Source of the DNA: Sulfurovum sp.
Lineage (GTDB): Bacteria > Campylobacterota > Campylobacteria > Campylobacterales > Sulfurovaceae
Direction: 5' to 3'
NCBI GenBank assembly: GCA_030826885.1
Contig: JAUUDF010000011.1
Span: 1 to 54,326 of the forward strand
DNA: 54,326 nucleotides
Both the position numbers and the translations under genes were made by a program. Positions 34,519-43,100 of the stretch are shown here, piece by piece; the first letter of the stretch is position 1, and each line of letters begins with the position of its first letter. The notes beneath the pieces were generated by a model. That model worked only from the letters and a program-made list of their open reading frames with translations. It did not search any database and had not been told where the DNA came from.

Positions 34519-35136
34519 ATAAAAGGGTTCATACTTCAGGTGCGAAAAGCCAAAAACGAAGACTCTGTCGCCACCATATTGACCCGGGAGCATATCCGTA
34601 CCTACTACCGATTTTTCGGTGCACGGCACTCCATACTTCAGCTTGGCAATCTTATAGATTTTGAAGTCGAAGGTGAAGACGGCAGATTCCTGCCGCGCCT
34701 GCGCTCTCTCTCACACATCGGATTTCCCTGGCTTTTTGACCGTAACCGGCTGATGCTATGGCACAATTTCATCCAGAAGTTCGAACCCCATCTCAGAGAT
34801 GCCGATGAGATAGACTCCTTCTATTTCGAACTCCTGCTCGATGCTGCCAGAAAATGGCACCTGCAGAACCCCAAACGCATTGTCTGTGAAAGTTATCTCA
34901 AAATGCTTGCCTATGAGGGCAGACTCTATCCCGAAGAGAGATGCTACATCTGTCAACAGCGTCTCGAGGAGGAGATCGCACTGATGCAGGCATTCAAGCC
35001 CGCACATCCCCACTGCATCTATGCGCTGGCGCTGCCTGCGAAAAAAGTACTCGATTTCTTTGAAAGCGGCAAAACCGTTTTTCTCGACGATCATGAGATA
35101 GATATAGTGTTTGAAACGGTCATGAAAGGGTTTTAA
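34519..35136 (+). CDS. recO: DNA recombination/repair protein RecO, epsilon type
   Basis: A 205-residue protein, the short RecO form of this phylum. An OB-fold (about 1-75, IKGFILQVRKAKNEDSVATI... YRFFGARHS...LGNLIDFE) is followed by a helical domain (LFDRNRLMLWHNFIQ) and a zinc pair CYIC near residue 148. RecO loads RecA on SSB-coated DNA with RecR. Family members begin M-K-G-F; here the aligned codons are ATA-AAA-GGG-TTC. AAAGGAG sits 5 bases before the ATA and a TATAAT box sits just upstream. The only other in-frame start, GTG at 34462, lies before the promoter. The start is therefore most likely AUA, or an ATG altered by a point mutation or sequencing error. Confidence 0.85.
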   Translation: MKGFILQVRKAKNEDSVATILTREHIRTYYRFFGARHSILQLGNLIDFEVEGEDGRFLPRLRSLSHIGFPWLFDRNRLMLWHNFIQKFEPHLRDADEIDSFYFELLLDAARKWHLQNPKRIVCESYLKMLAYEGRLYPEERCYICQQRLEEEIALMQAFKPAHPHCIYALALPAKKVLDFFESGKTVFLDDHEIDIVFETVMKGF

Positions 35137-35228
35137 AGACACAGGTGAAACACGGCAGTACCGTTCTTTAGCAAAATTAAGTTATGCTACACCCTGCAAA
35201 ACACCACCATATTCAAGGAATATACATC

Positions 35229-35393
35229 ATGCGAACACTTTTCTCACTGCTCATGCTTTCGCTACTCTTTACAGGCTGTACCAACTACAGTTTCCAACCG
35301 CAAGATACAGCCCCTCAGACCGAATATGACAAAATGGTCAAATCACAGCAGCAGGCACTCACAGAACAGCAAAACGCCGTACTGAACAACTAA
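35229..35393 (+). CDS. Small lipoprotein
   Basis: A 54-residue protein from the ATG at 35229, after AAGGAATATACATC. Its first 20 residues are a lipoprotein signal peptide with lipobox LFTGC (Cys at about 18). The mature part is only about 36 residues, with several glutamines, including TEYDKMVKSQQQALTEQQNA, which looks helical. Function unknown; small lipoproteins of this sort are common in the phylum. A terminator hairpin follows at 35402-35421. Confidence 0.7.
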   Translation: MRTLFSLLMLSLLFTGCTNYSFQPQDTAPQTEYDKMVKSQQQALTEQQNAVLNN

Positions 35394-35401
35394 CCTGGCA
35401 C

Positions 35402-35421
35402 ACAGGGGTTATCCCTGTTTT
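35402..35421 (+). terminator. Rho-independent terminator after the small lipoprotein gene
   Basis: A six-base stem, ACAGGG/CCCTGT, with a five-base loop is followed by TTT-TC. It is located 9 bases after the lipoprotein stop. Confidence 0.5.
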
Positions 35422-35439
35422 CATGCAGACGGTTAAAGA

Positions 35440-35469
35440 GATATACCGGTTATATCTGATTATATCTGA
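35440..35469. promoter_or_regulatory. Operator-like repeat cluster upstream of the GluRS-like gene
   Basis: Two adjacent copies of TTATATCTGA (35450-35459, 35460-35469) are preceded by AGATATA, which forms an inverted repeat with the first copy. The cluster lies 30 bases upstream of the TATAAT box at 35499-35504. It could be a regulator-binding site or the upstream part of an AT-rich promoter. Confidence 0.35.
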
Positions 35470-35498
35470 ATAATCCGAATATATTTAACAAAACCCAC

Positions 35499-35504
35499 TA
35501 TAAT
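35499..35504 (+). promoter_or_regulatory. -10 box (TATAAT) for the GluRS-like operon
   Basis: TATAAT 33 bases before the ATG at 35537, with a GGAGTAG ribosome-binding site in between. No good -35 box. Confidence 0.5.
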
Positions 35505-35536
35505 ATCACGATAAATATACTACGGAGTAGAGTCGG

Positions 35537-36811
35537 ATGCTTAGAATCGCCCTGTCGCCTACGGGTGAAATGCGCCTGGAGAACCTGCGTACAGCCCTCA
35601 TTACCTACATAACTGCCCAACTGCGCAATGAACCGCTGCTGGTGCGTATGGACGATGCAGACACGGAAGCGGTCATAGAGGGCAAAGATACCGAGTACAT
35701 GCAGATTCTCGAAAAGTTCTCCATTGCCCATGAGCAGGTATACCATCAGAGCGAACACAAAAACATACACATTACCCTTGCCATACGTCTGCTTGAAGAG
35801 GGCAAAGCGTTTGTCTGTACATGTCCGCGTTCAAGTGATGATGCAAAAGGCTGCGGTAAAAACTGTGCAGAGCGTACACACGACTATGCATCCCTCAAAG
35901 AGAAGGGACAGGCATTTGTCATACGTATGCAGGAGCCGTACTCTCCTGTTGTTTCAAAAGACCGTTTCCATGGAACCCAGAGCACTGTTCCCGAGGCTGT
36001 AGGCAGCTTCATCATCCTCGATGAAAAAGCCGCACCGACACCGCTGTTCGCCTCTGCCTGTGACGACATGCTCAGCAATATCACACTCGTCATTCGTGAA
36101 GCCTCCTTCCTTGAGCAGATGCCCAAAGAGGAGTACATTAAAAAGGCACTGGGGTACGAGATGCAGACAGAGTATATGCATCTGCCCTCCCTGCTTAATG
36201 AAGAGGGAGAGCGACTCGAATCCTCATCTGACGATACTGGACTGCTTACGCTTTTCAAAGAGGGGTTCATTCCCGATGCCATCATCAACTATCTATTGCT
36301 GCTTGGCTACCCTGATGCACCACAGGAGGTCTTTACCCTACCCGAAGCGCTGACATGGTACGACTACACCCGTCTCTCACCCAAACCCGCTACTTTCGAC
36401 AAAGAGAGACTACGCCGGCTCAACCGTGAACATCTTCATCGTATGGATGACAGGGCACTTTCAACCATATTCGGTTTCGCAGATGCAGACATAGGTAGAC
36501 TTGCAAAACTCTACCTTGGAGAGGCATCGACCATCAGTGAACTCGAAGCGAAGATTCGTCCGGTTTTCTCGCCCAAAATAGCAGATAAAGAGCTAAAAGA
36601 AGCGGTAGAAGCACTCAGAGAGATCATCTGGAATGCACCGGTGATAGAGAGCTTCGAGGCATTCAGAGCCTACCTTCTCAAAGAGAGTGCACTCGATGCG
36701 CAGACACTCGATCGTGCACTAAGAGTACTTTTGACGGGCGCATCGGATGGGCCGGCACTCGAGGCAGTCTATTCCCACATCAAATCTTATCTACTGGAGG
36801 TTATTTCATGA
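35537..36811 (+). CDS. Glutamyl-tRNA synthetase-like protein with degenerate active-site motifs
   Basis: A 424-residue protein clearly derived from GluRS. The start reads R-x-A-x-SPTG, with RTALITYI (18-25) and DTEYMQIL. The linker AGFIPDAI-type stretch (FKEGFIPDAIINYLLLLGYP) and the C-terminal anticodon-binding helices are present. The class I signatures are lost: the HIGH position reads MRLE-N (12-16) instead of LHIGN, and the KMSKS position reads RLESS instead of KLSKR. RMDDAD stands for the usual RIEDTD. An insert with CTC...CGKNC could bind zinc. It is unlikely to charge tRNA in the normal way. It occupies the gltX slot of the gltX-yggT-slt cluster, so another GluRS must exist elsewhere in the genome. 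The stop overlaps the yggT start as ATGA. Confidence 0.78.
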   Translation: MLRIALSPTGEMRLENLRTALITYITAQLRNEPLLVRMDDADTEAVIEGKDTEYMQILEKFSIAHEQVYHQSEHKNIHITLAIRLLEEGKAFVCTCPRSSDDAKGCGKNCAERTHDYASLKEKGQAFVIRMQEPYSPVVSKDRFHGTQSTVPEAVGSFIILDEKAAPTPLFASACDDMLSNITLVIREASFLEQMPKEEYIKKALGYEMQTEYMHLPSLLNEEGERLESSSDDTGLLTLFKEGFIPDAIINYLLLLGYPDAPQEVFTLPEALTWYDYTRLSPKPATFDKERLRRLNREHLHRMDDRALSTIFGFADADIGRLAKLYLGEASTISELEAKIRPVFSPKIADKELKEAVEALREIIWNAPVIESFEAFRAYLLKESALDAQTLDRALRVLLTGASDGPALEAVYSHIKSYLLEVIS

Positions 36812-37086
36812 TCGACGCATTTATCTATTCACTCGTTCAACTGGTACACATGGTCATCAATCTGTACATCTGGATCATCATTATATCGGCACTGCTTAGC
36901 TTCGTCAGACCCGATCCGAGCAATCCTATCGTGCAGGCACTCTACAGGCTGACAGAGCCGGTATATTACTGGGTCAGACGGAAGATGCCCTTTGTCATCA
37001 TCTCCGGCATCGACCTCTCACCGCTTGTCATTATTTTGGCTCTACAGTTTCTCGACATTTTTATGATGCGGCTCTTTTTGGGATAA
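36808..37086 (+). CDS. yggT: YggT family membrane protein
   Basis: A 92-residue protein with two membrane helices (about 8-33 and 68-90). The conserved stretch between them (ALLSFVRPDPSNPIVQALYRLTEPV) is diagnostic of YggT. Family members are linked to osmotic tolerance, chloroplast division or cytochrome assembly (CCB3); the bacterial role is unclear. The ATG overlaps the preceding stop, and the next gene starts 3 bases after its end. Confidence 0.9.
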   Translation: MIDAFIYSLVQLVHMVINLYIWIIIISALLSFVRPDPSNPIVQALYRLTEPVYYWVRRKMPFVIISGIDLSPLVIILALQFLDIFMMRLFLG

Positions 37087-37089
37087 CAG

Positions 37090-38385
37090 ATGAAGATCCT
37101 GCTGCGTCCTCTTGCCACAGCCGCCCTGCTGCTATGTTTGCTGACGGTCGTTCTTAACGCCAAGGCATTCACTTTTTCCCAAGTGCACCGTATGCCTACA
37201 AGCATAGAGAAGGACTACTACATCTGGCGGTTTCTGCGCCAGCGAAACACTACCAAAACAGAAGCGCAGCGTATTATTCGGGAAGTAAGCCACCTGAACA
37301 AAAAACTCAAAGAGGCATACCGGAACAAAACCGGTGCATACCCGAATGTAAAACCCATCACTCCCAAATATTATTTGAGTGAATCGAAAAAATGGGAAAA
37401 CCGGGCACAGGGGAACTTTGCATTCAAAAAAGGCATCGCCCACGTACAGAGACAACAGCTTTCACGCGCAGCAGAATTTTTTCATGCCGCCTACCGTATC
37501 TACAATGAGCGCTGGGAGAAGGACAAATGTCTCTTCTGGCTCTATCTTGTCACAAAAAACAAACACTATCTCGAACAGATGAAGGAACAGAGCGGTCACA
37601 TTAATATGTACAGACTGCTTGCCTCCGACATTACCCATGACAAATATCCCAGAACCATTGTCGTACCAAAGATCAGCAAGGGAAGTCTATGGGGTATCGA
37701 TGCACAGGACCCCATTGACTGGGCGAAAATGAAACAGAAGATCTTCAACAAAGATGTCGATCTTGAAGAACTCGCCGAGGATTGCAAGTCAGAAGAGACT
37801 ATTGGCATGCACACCTACATCAAGGCACGTGCATGCAATTATGAAAAATCCTATTTCCCCATGCCCTACCGTGACCTGATGAAACAGTATCCTGCCCACA
37901 GACAGGCACTTATTTATGCTATTGCCAGACAGGAGAGCCGCTTCATTCCCTCAGCCATCTCCCGCTCTTTTGCATTGGGAATGTTGCAATTCATGCCTTT
38001 TTTGATTGATCATATCGCCAAACAGAAAGGTGAGAAGATCGACTATGATGACATATTCAACCCCTACAAAGCGATCGAATATGCAAACATTCATCTTGAC
38101 TACCTCACCAGCTATCTCTACCATCCACTCTTCATTGCCTATGCATACAACGGCGGCATAGGCTTTACCAAACGGCTCATTCGCAGAAAAGGCAACTTCA
38201 GGCCCGGTCCCTTCGAACCCTACCTGAGTATGGAGAAAATGAAGAATGCGCAGGCACGCGAGTATGGAAAACGCGTCTTGACCAACTATGTGATTTACAT
38301 GAATAAACTCGGACACCCCATGCGGCTGCTGCCCTTCATTAAAACACTGACTGATCCCTATCAGACCGACCGTTTCAGAAAGTAG
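37090..38385 (+). CDS. Soluble lytic murein transglycosylase (SLT domain)
   Basis: A 431-residue exported protein. The signal peptide spans about 1-27 (ending VLNAKA). A long helical superhelix region follows, then a C-terminal lysozyme-like SLT domain (about 275-410). The catalytic Glu is in AIARQESRFIPSA, followed by SFALGMLQFMPF, IEYANIHLDYL and IAYAYNGG. It cleaves the MurNAc-GlcNAc bond in peptidoglycan with anhydro-ring formation. The order GluRS-YggT-Slt is typical of the phylum, and all three are coupled. It ends 3 bases from the stop of the convergent lipoprotein gene. Confidence 0.9.
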   Translation: MKILLRPLATAALLLCLLTVVLNAKAFTFSQVHRMPTSIEKDYYIWRFLRQRNTTKTEAQRIIREVSHLNKKLKEAYRNKTGAYPNVKPITPKYYLSESKKWENRAQGNFAFKKGIAHVQRQQLSRAAEFFHAAYRIYNERWEKDKCLFWLYLVTKNKHYLEQMKEQSGHINMYRLLASDITHDKYPRTIVVPKISKGSLWGIDAQDPIDWAKMKQKIFNKDVDLEELAEDCKSEETIGMHTYIKARACNYEKSYFPMPYRDLMKQYPAHRQALIYAIARQESRFIPSAISRSFALGMLQFMPFLIDHIAKQKGEKIDYDDIFNPYKAIEYANIHLDYLTSYLYHPLFIAYAYNGGIGFTKRLIRRKGNFRPGPFEPYLSMEKMKNAQAREYGKRVLTNYVIYMNKLGHPMRLLPFIKTLTDPYQTDRFRK

Positions 38386-38388
38386 ACG

Positions 38389-38976
38389 CTAAAACGCCTT
38401 TTTAGTGTAGACATATTTTGCCTTTTTGGCAAAATGAAGGACCCCTTTGCCGTACTGCGGGCTCTTAAATTCCATGGTCAACCTCTCTGCATCGATATGC
38501 GGGAAAGTCACAAGAAAGAACTGACTCCACTCCGCTACGAAAGAGATATCCTTGAGCCTTGGGTCATGCTGATCGACAGGCACGATCGTTTTGGGAAGCT
38601 TTCCGTTGAGGGTCAGGTTGAAATCGTAAAGGCCGTTCTCTTCAGCTCCATCGTCATCAACGTAAATACCGACAATGAACCGCTCATCCTCTTTGGGTGT
38701 ATGCTCTTTTTTCTCTTCGAAGATCTCGAAAGGGTTGACATAATTAAGAAAGGAGTCATCTTCTCCCTCTTTTGCACGGCTGTTTCTGTTAAGGTAGGTC
38801 GCTGTAAGGGTGACCTTGGTCAGGTTTCCATCGTACAGCTGGGCTTTTTCCGTTTTGATCAGACGCTTGTAGTACTGTTTCTCATTTTCATAGGTCTTCA
38901 TCAGTTTGACACGCTCTTTTGAAGCGCAGCCCATAAGCAGAAAAAGTGCCGCAATACCAAGTAGTGCCAAGCGCAT
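38389..38976 (-). CDS. Putative lipoprotein of unknown function
   Basis: A 195-residue protein with a lipoprotein signal (lipobox LLMGC, Cys at 17) followed by a basic, then acidic, soluble part. Strands such as VTLTATYLNRN, RFIVGIYVDDD, YDFNLTLNG and FFLVTFPHID suggest a beta-sandwich. I do not recognise a family. A lone gene, convergent with the lytic transglycosylase and divergent from mobB. Confidence 0.68.
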   Translation of the reverse strand: MRLALLGIAALFLLMGCASKERVKLMKTYENEKQYYKRLIKTEKAQLYDGNLTKVTLTATYLNRNSRAKEGEDDSFLNYVNPFEIFEEKKEHTPKEDERFIVGIYVDDDGAEENGLYDFNLTLNGKLPKTIVPVDQHDPRLKDISFVAEWSQFFLVTFPHIDAERLTMEFKSPQYGKGVLHFAKKAKYVYTKKAF

Positions 38977-39068
38977 ATATGCCCCTTGTGTTGATTGGGT
39001 CAGATTTTAACATAGTTTCAATAAAGGTTGATGTATAATCCCCTATTACAAATGAAGGATACAGCCAC

Positions 39069-39566
39069 GTGAGAACAAGAGTAGCCGTTGCATTTACCGG
39101 ACCCTCGGGTAGCGGAAAAACAACACTTGTAGAGAAAGTAGCGACTGCGTTGGTCAAAGAACACAAGGTCGCCATTATCAAGAATGACCCCAAGGACAAG
39201 GCAAACTTCGATGTCGAAGGCAAAGACAGCTACCGCTTCTTTCAAACCGGTGCTGAAGTGGTGGTCACCTCCCCTACCCGTACCACCTACTTCTCACACA
39301 GAGAAAAACGGCTCGATGAAATTGTCTCCATGGTCAACGACTTTGATATACTGCTCGTAGAGGGTCTCAAAACACTCCCTCTGCCACGTATCGCCATCTT
39401 CCGTAAGCAGATTGATGAGAGCTATTTCTCCTGTTCGGAAGCCATCGCCATCGATGATACCATCAACCCGTCAGAGTATGACATCCCCGAAGGTATCGAT
39501 ATTCTCAACCTCAACGATCTCGATGCGATCCTTTCCTGGATCGAAACCAATGCCAAAGCCATATAG
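39069..39566 (+). CDS. mobB: Molybdopterin-guanine dinucleotide biosynthesis adaptor MobB
   Basis: A 165-residue P-loop NTPase. The Walker A motif GPSGSGKTT is at 11-19, the region after it (KNDPKDKANFDVEGKDSYRFFQTGAE) is the MobB signature, and LLVEGLK marks the Walker B strand. It assists MobA in attaching GMP to molybdopterin for molybdo-enzymes such as nitrate reductase or formate dehydrogenase. The start is GTG at 39069 with AAGGA 9 bases upstream and TATAAT at about 39032. It lies 12 bases before fbp. mobA is not in the window. Confidence 0.9.
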   Translation: MRTRVAVAFTGPSGSGKTTLVEKVATALVKEHKVAIIKNDPKDKANFDVEGKDSYRFFQTGAEVVVTSPTRTTYFSHREKRLDEIVSMVNDFDILLVEGLKTLPLPRIAIFRKQIDESYFSCSEAIAIDDTINPSEYDIPEGIDILNLNDLDAILSWIETNAKAI

Positions 39567-39578
39567 AAAGGAACTACC

Positions 39579-40433
39579 ATGCTAACCATATTTGAAACCA
39601 TTGAACAGTGCGCACTAAAAATCGACCACATTATCAAAACCGAAGATCTCGGTTACTGCGATACCGAGAACTCCTCCGGAGAGGACCAGCTAAAACTCGA
39701 CGTCAAAAGCGACTATATCATCGAAGAGGCGTTCAAATCTGTCTCTCTGGTCAAATCGCTCGTCAGCGAAGAGAAAGAGGGAGAGCTTCTGTTGCATAAA
39801 GAGGGCAAGTACACCATCTGCTACGATCCGCTCGACGGCTCCAGTCTTGCCGATGTCAACCTTTCGGTCGGTTCCATTTTCGGCATTTACGAAGGTGAGC
39901 TCAAAGCACAGAACCTTGTCGCTTCCGCCTATGTAGTCTACGGCCCGCGCATCGAGATCATGCGTGCAGTCAAAGGAGAACGGCCAAAGCACTACCGTGC
40001 ACAGGAGGGGCTTTTCAACCTTGTCTGCAAAGAGGTCGTACTCAATGAAAAAGGCAAACTCAATGCGCCCGGAGGTACGCAGCAGCACTGGTGCGACTAC
40101 CACAAAAGCTTTGTAGACGATCTTTTTGCCGAAGGCTACCGTCTGCGCTACTCCGGCGGCATGGTACCCGACTTGCACCAGATCCTACTCAAAGGCGGCG
40201 GCATCTTCTCCTACCCTGGCACAGCCGACAAACCGCACGGAAAGCTCAGACAGCTTTTCGAGGTCATTCCGTTTGCCTTCATCTACGAACAGGCGGACGG
40301 TCAGGCCATAAACGATAAGGGAAAACGCCTGATGGAACTGGTACCCTCCCATCCGCATGACACCAGCCCGTGTTTTTTTGGATCGAACTATGAAATCGAG
40401 AAACTCAAAGAAGCTTACGGAATCAAACACTGA
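39579..40433 (+). CDS. fbp: Fructose-1,6-bisphosphatase, class I
   Basis: A 284-residue enzyme hydrolysing fructose 1,6-bisphosphate in gluconeogenesis and the reductive pentose steps. Motifs are SEEKEGELL, the metal-binding DPLDGSS (about 84-90), [29 protein letters not shown] and the C-terminal [14 protein letters not shown]. It is shorter than E. coli Fbp (332) but usual for epsilonproteobacteria. An autotrophic or amino-acid-using host needs it for sugar synthesis. It starts after AAAGGAACTACC, and its TGA overlaps the next ATG. Confidence 0.95.
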   Translation: MLTIFETIEQCALKIDHIIKTEDLGYCDTENSSGEDQLKLDVKSDYIIEEAFKSVSLVKSLVSEEKEGELLLHKEGKYTICYDPLDGSSLADVNLSVGSIFGIYEGELKAQNLVASAYVVYGPRIEIMRAVKGERPKHYRAQEGLFNLVCKEVVLNEKGKLNAPGGTQQHWCDYHKSFVDDLFAEGYRLRYSGGMVPDLHQILLKGGGIFSYPGTADKPHGKLRQLFEVIPFAFIYEQADGQAINDKGKRLMELVPSHPHDTSPCFFGSNYEIEKLKEAYGIKH

Positions 40434-40636
40434 TGGAAAAAGAGAATATCGTCCTCGATGAGTGGCAGCTGGCACTCAAGCAGAAAACGGCAGAACTCAA
40501 AGCCTGCCAACAGGAGAGACAGATACAAAGCTGCCTGAAATGTGACAAACTCCTTGCGTGCGAGCTGCGTGATGCCTATGTCAAAGCGGTTTACGACAGT
40601 ATGAACAAGGGTACAGGCGGCGGATTCGAGTTCTAA
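40433..40636 (+). CDS. Small conserved protein with Cys cluster
   Basis: A 67-residue protein, mostly helical, with CQQERQIQSCLKC and LLACELR containing four cysteines (the CxxC pair at about 34-37 and others at about 25 and 43), followed by a glycine-rich end GTGGGFEF. Small proteins of this kind follow fbp or metabolic genes in the phylum; the function is unknown and a metal site is only possible. It is coupled to fbp by a one-base overlap (TGATG) and overlaps the convergent nuclease gene by 4 bases. Confidence 0.65.
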   Translation: MEKENIVLDEWQLALKQKTAELKACQQERQIQSCLKCDKLLACELRDAYVKAVYDSMNKGTGGGFEF

Positions 40637-40884
40637 TGCCCTCTTTGGACAAGAGAAAGTTTATCTGCCCTGCTCATCTTTTTTTTGATGTAATACTCTC
40701 TTTTTGACGCATCGCTTCTATTCTCGAAACATTCATGATGCACAAGAGACACGGGTCGTCTGCTGCGTGTGTACTTGGCCCCTTTTTCGGAGCTGTTGTG
40801 CTCTTCAATACGACGTTCAAGATCGGTCGTGATACCGGTATAGAGTGTGCCGTCGGCACATTCGAGCATATAGACATAATACAT
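40633..40884 (-). CDS. GIY-YIG family endonuclease domain protein
   Basis: An 83-residue single-domain protein. The family signature YVYMLECADGTLYTGIT starts at residue 3, with the GIY-YIG tyrosines in YVY and YTG. The catalytic Arg is in TDLERRIEEHN, and the KREYYIKKKM region supplies the catalytic Glu and basic residues. It belongs to the UPF0213/YhbQ-type group, thought to cut structured or branched DNA. ATG at 40884. A lone gene, convergent with the small Cys protein. Confidence 0.9.
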   Translation of the reverse strand: MYYVYMLECADGTLYTGITTDLERRIEEHNSSEKGAKYTRSRRPVSLVHHECFENRSDASKREYYIKKKMSRADKLSLVQRGH

Positions 40885-41133
40885 GGCAGTAGTTTACCCA
40901 AATCTTGCAATAGAATTCTTGCAATCTTTGCAATGCTCGTATTCATGGGGTTTGTTTCGTGCACGAGGCGCACCCAAAGGTGCGGTGATGCGTATGAAGC
41001 GAAGCCCAGGGATGCGATGATTGCGAAAAGTGGTGAATTTCTATTTCGGGATTTGGGTTTACCCCAACCACAGCACATTTTGGCTAAAATAATCGGTATT
41101 AAAATAAACTCATTTGTTTAAGGAACCCTGCCA
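40885..41133. other. Intergenic region with repeats and hairpin upstream of metG
   Basis: A 249-base spacer with three copies of TTGCAAT (40905-40911, 40919-40925, 40928-40934), a six-base hairpin CGCACC/GGTGCG (40969-40984), and TAAAAT at 41095-41100, the probable -10 box of metG. The ribosome-binding site AAGGAA precedes the metG ATG. The middle part has a base composition unlike other spacers in the window and may be an interspersed repeat or remnant. No supported gene is seen. Confidence 0.45.
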
Positions 41134-43098
41134 ATGTCATCTTGCCACAAAGCCTACATTACCACCCCTATTTATTATGTCAACGACATCGCCCATATCG
41201 GCCATGCCTACACGACCATTATAGCCGACTCTCTTGCGCGCTACTCACGTATGAGCGGACTGGAAACGTTCTTTCTGACCGGTACCGACGAACACGGACA
41301 GAAAATCGAAGAGTCCGCCAAAGCCAGAGGCAAAAGTCCGCAGGAGTATGCCGACGAGATCTCCGCAACCTTCAAGAATCTCTGGGACGATTTCGGCATC
41401 AGCTACGACAAGTTCATCCGTACCACCGACGAAGACCACATGAAAGGGGTGCAAAAAGCCTTCAAGATCATGTACGACAATGGAGACATCTACAAAGATG
41501 TCTACAAAGGACACTACTGCATTTCGTGCGAGACTTTCTTCCCGGAAATTCAGCTTGTAGACGGCGAGTTCTGTCCCGAATGCGGCAAACCGACGACCGT
41601 GGTCGAAGAGGAGAGCTACTTCTTCAGACTCTCGAACTATCAGGAGAGACTGCTGGCATGGTATGAGGAGCATCCCGAGTGCATACTGCCGCGCAGCAAA
41701 CGCAACGAGGTCATCCGTTTTGTCGAAGGCGGTCTTGAAGACCTTTCCATTACCCGTACCAGTTTCGACTGGGGTGTTAAACTTCCCAAAGAGCTCAACG
41801 ACCCCAAGCATGTCATGTATGTCTGGCTCGATGCACTGATGAACTATGTCACTGCACTCGGTTACGGTACCGACGAGGCGAACATGGACTTCTGGCCCGC
41901 ACGCGTACACCTCATAGGCAAAGATATTCTGAGGTTCCACGCCATCTACTGGCCGGCGTTCCTTATGAGCCTTGGCCTGCCTATGCCAAAACATGTCGCG
42001 GCACACGGCTGGTGGACAAGAGACGGTGAGAAAATGAGTAAATCCAAAGGCAATGTCATCAACCCCAAAGAGGTTGCAGACGCCTATGGACTGGACAATT
42101 TCCGCTACTTCATGCTCAGAGAGGTACCGTTCGGCGGTGACGGTGACTTCAGCCAGAAGGCGCTCATCGACCGTATCAACTCCGATCTGGGCAACGACCT
42201 CGGCAACCTGCTCAACCGTCTCATCGGTATGAGCGGCAAATATTTTGAAGGCAGGGTATCCTCCGAGCATGTCGGCACATACTATCAGGCGGAACTGGAT
42301 GAAGTAGAAGCCTCTCTTACCAAACTTGAACCGCTGCTCTTTGAAATGCAGATACACCGCTACCTCGAAGAGCTCTGGCGACCGCTTACCGTGGCCAACA
42401 AAGCTATTGATAAATACCAGCCGTGGACACTCATGAAAGAGGGAAAAGAGGAAGAGGCGATGGCCCTCAACGGGCTCATTGCGAACATTCTTGCCAAAGT
42501 ATCGGTCATGCTCTACCCTGTCATGCCCCAAACCTGTCCAAAAATCGCCTCAGCGCTGGGCTTTGAAATAGACCATGAAAGCTGGACACATCTGTTTAAA
42601 AACAGAGGCCTGCTCAAAGAATTCACCATAGAAAAGACACCACCGCTCTTCCCGCGTATCGAAGAGCCGAGACTGAAACAGGAGAGTCCTGCCGACGCTT
42701 CCAAGGAGCAGACTGGTAAAAAAGAGCAGCCGAAAGCTGCCAAAAAAGAAGAGAACAAAGAAGAAGGCGTAGCGCTTATCGGCATTGACCAGTTCTTCCA
42801 GACATCACTGAAGGTCGGTACGGTCGTCAAAGCCGAAGAGGTACCCAAAAGCAAAAAACTCCTGCTGCTTCAGGTCGATCTGGGAGAGGAAACTCCCAGA
42901 CAGATCGTTGCAGGCATCAAGGAGTGGTACAGTGCAGAGGAGATGCTCGGTACACAGGTATGCGTCGTCGCCAACCTCAAACCCGCCAAGCTGATGGGAC
43001 ACAAGAGCGAAGGCATGCTGCTTGCCGCCAAAGATGAGGACGGTCTGTGCATGATACGTCCGGAAAAACCCAAAAAACCGGGAACCCCAATAGGATAA
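41134..43098 (+). CDS. metG: Methionyl-tRNA synthetase with C-terminal tRNA-binding domain
   Basis: A 654-residue class I synthetase. The signature HIGH is at about 22-25 (AHIGHAYT). The zinc knuckle CISCETFF...CPECGK follows, then KMSKSKGNV at about residue 305 and a helical anticodon-binding domain. A charged linker of about 50 residues (Lys/Glu-rich, 515-550) joins a C-terminal EMAP/Trbp111-like dimerisation and tRNA-binding domain (about 553-654, DQFFQTSLKVGTVVKAE, VGE-type core). It charges initiator and elongator tRNA-Met. The ATG has AAGGAA upstream. The next gene begins 2 bases after its stop. Confidence 0.97.
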   Translation: MSSCHKAYITTPIYYVNDIAHIGHAYTTIIADSLARYSRMSGLETFFLTGTDEHGQKIEESAKARGKSPQEYADEISATFKNLWDDFGISYDKFIRTTDEDHMKGVQKAFKIMYDNGDIYKDVYKGHYCISCETFFPEIQLVDGEFCPECGKPTTVVEEESYFFRLSNYQERLLAWYEEHPECILPRSKRNEVIRFVEGGLEDLSITRTSFDWGVKLPKELNDPKHVMYVWLDALMNYVTALGYGTDEANMDFWPARVHLIGKDILRFHAIYWPAFLMSLGLPMPKHVAAHGWWTRDGEKMSKSKGNVINPKEVADAYGLDNFRYFMLREVPFGGDGDFSQKALIDRINSDLGNDLGNLLNRLIGMSGKYFEGRVSSEHVGTYYQAELDEVEASLTKLEPLLFEMQIHRYLEELWRPLTVANKAIDKYQPWTLMKEGKEEEAMALNGLIANILAKVSVMLYPVMPQTCPKIASALGFEIDHESWTHLFKNRGLLKEFTIEKTPPLFPRIEEPRLKQESPADASKEQTGKKEQPKAAKKEENKEEGVALIGIDQFFQTSLKVGTVVKAEEVPKSKKLLLLQVDLGEETPRQIVAGIKEWYSAEEMLGTQVCVVANLKPAKLMGHKSEGMLLAAKDEDGLCMIRPEKPKKPGTPIG

Positions 43099-43100
43099 CA

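Noticed and set aside
40674-41078. 134-residue minus-strand open frame over the metG upstream region
   Set aside because: It overlaps the GIY-YIG gene in another frame, lacks a ribosome-binding site and covers the repeat-bearing spacer; more likely non-coding.
41245-42531. 428-residue minus-strand open frame
   Set aside because: Complete antisense shadow of metG; no ribosome-binding site or recognisable domain.
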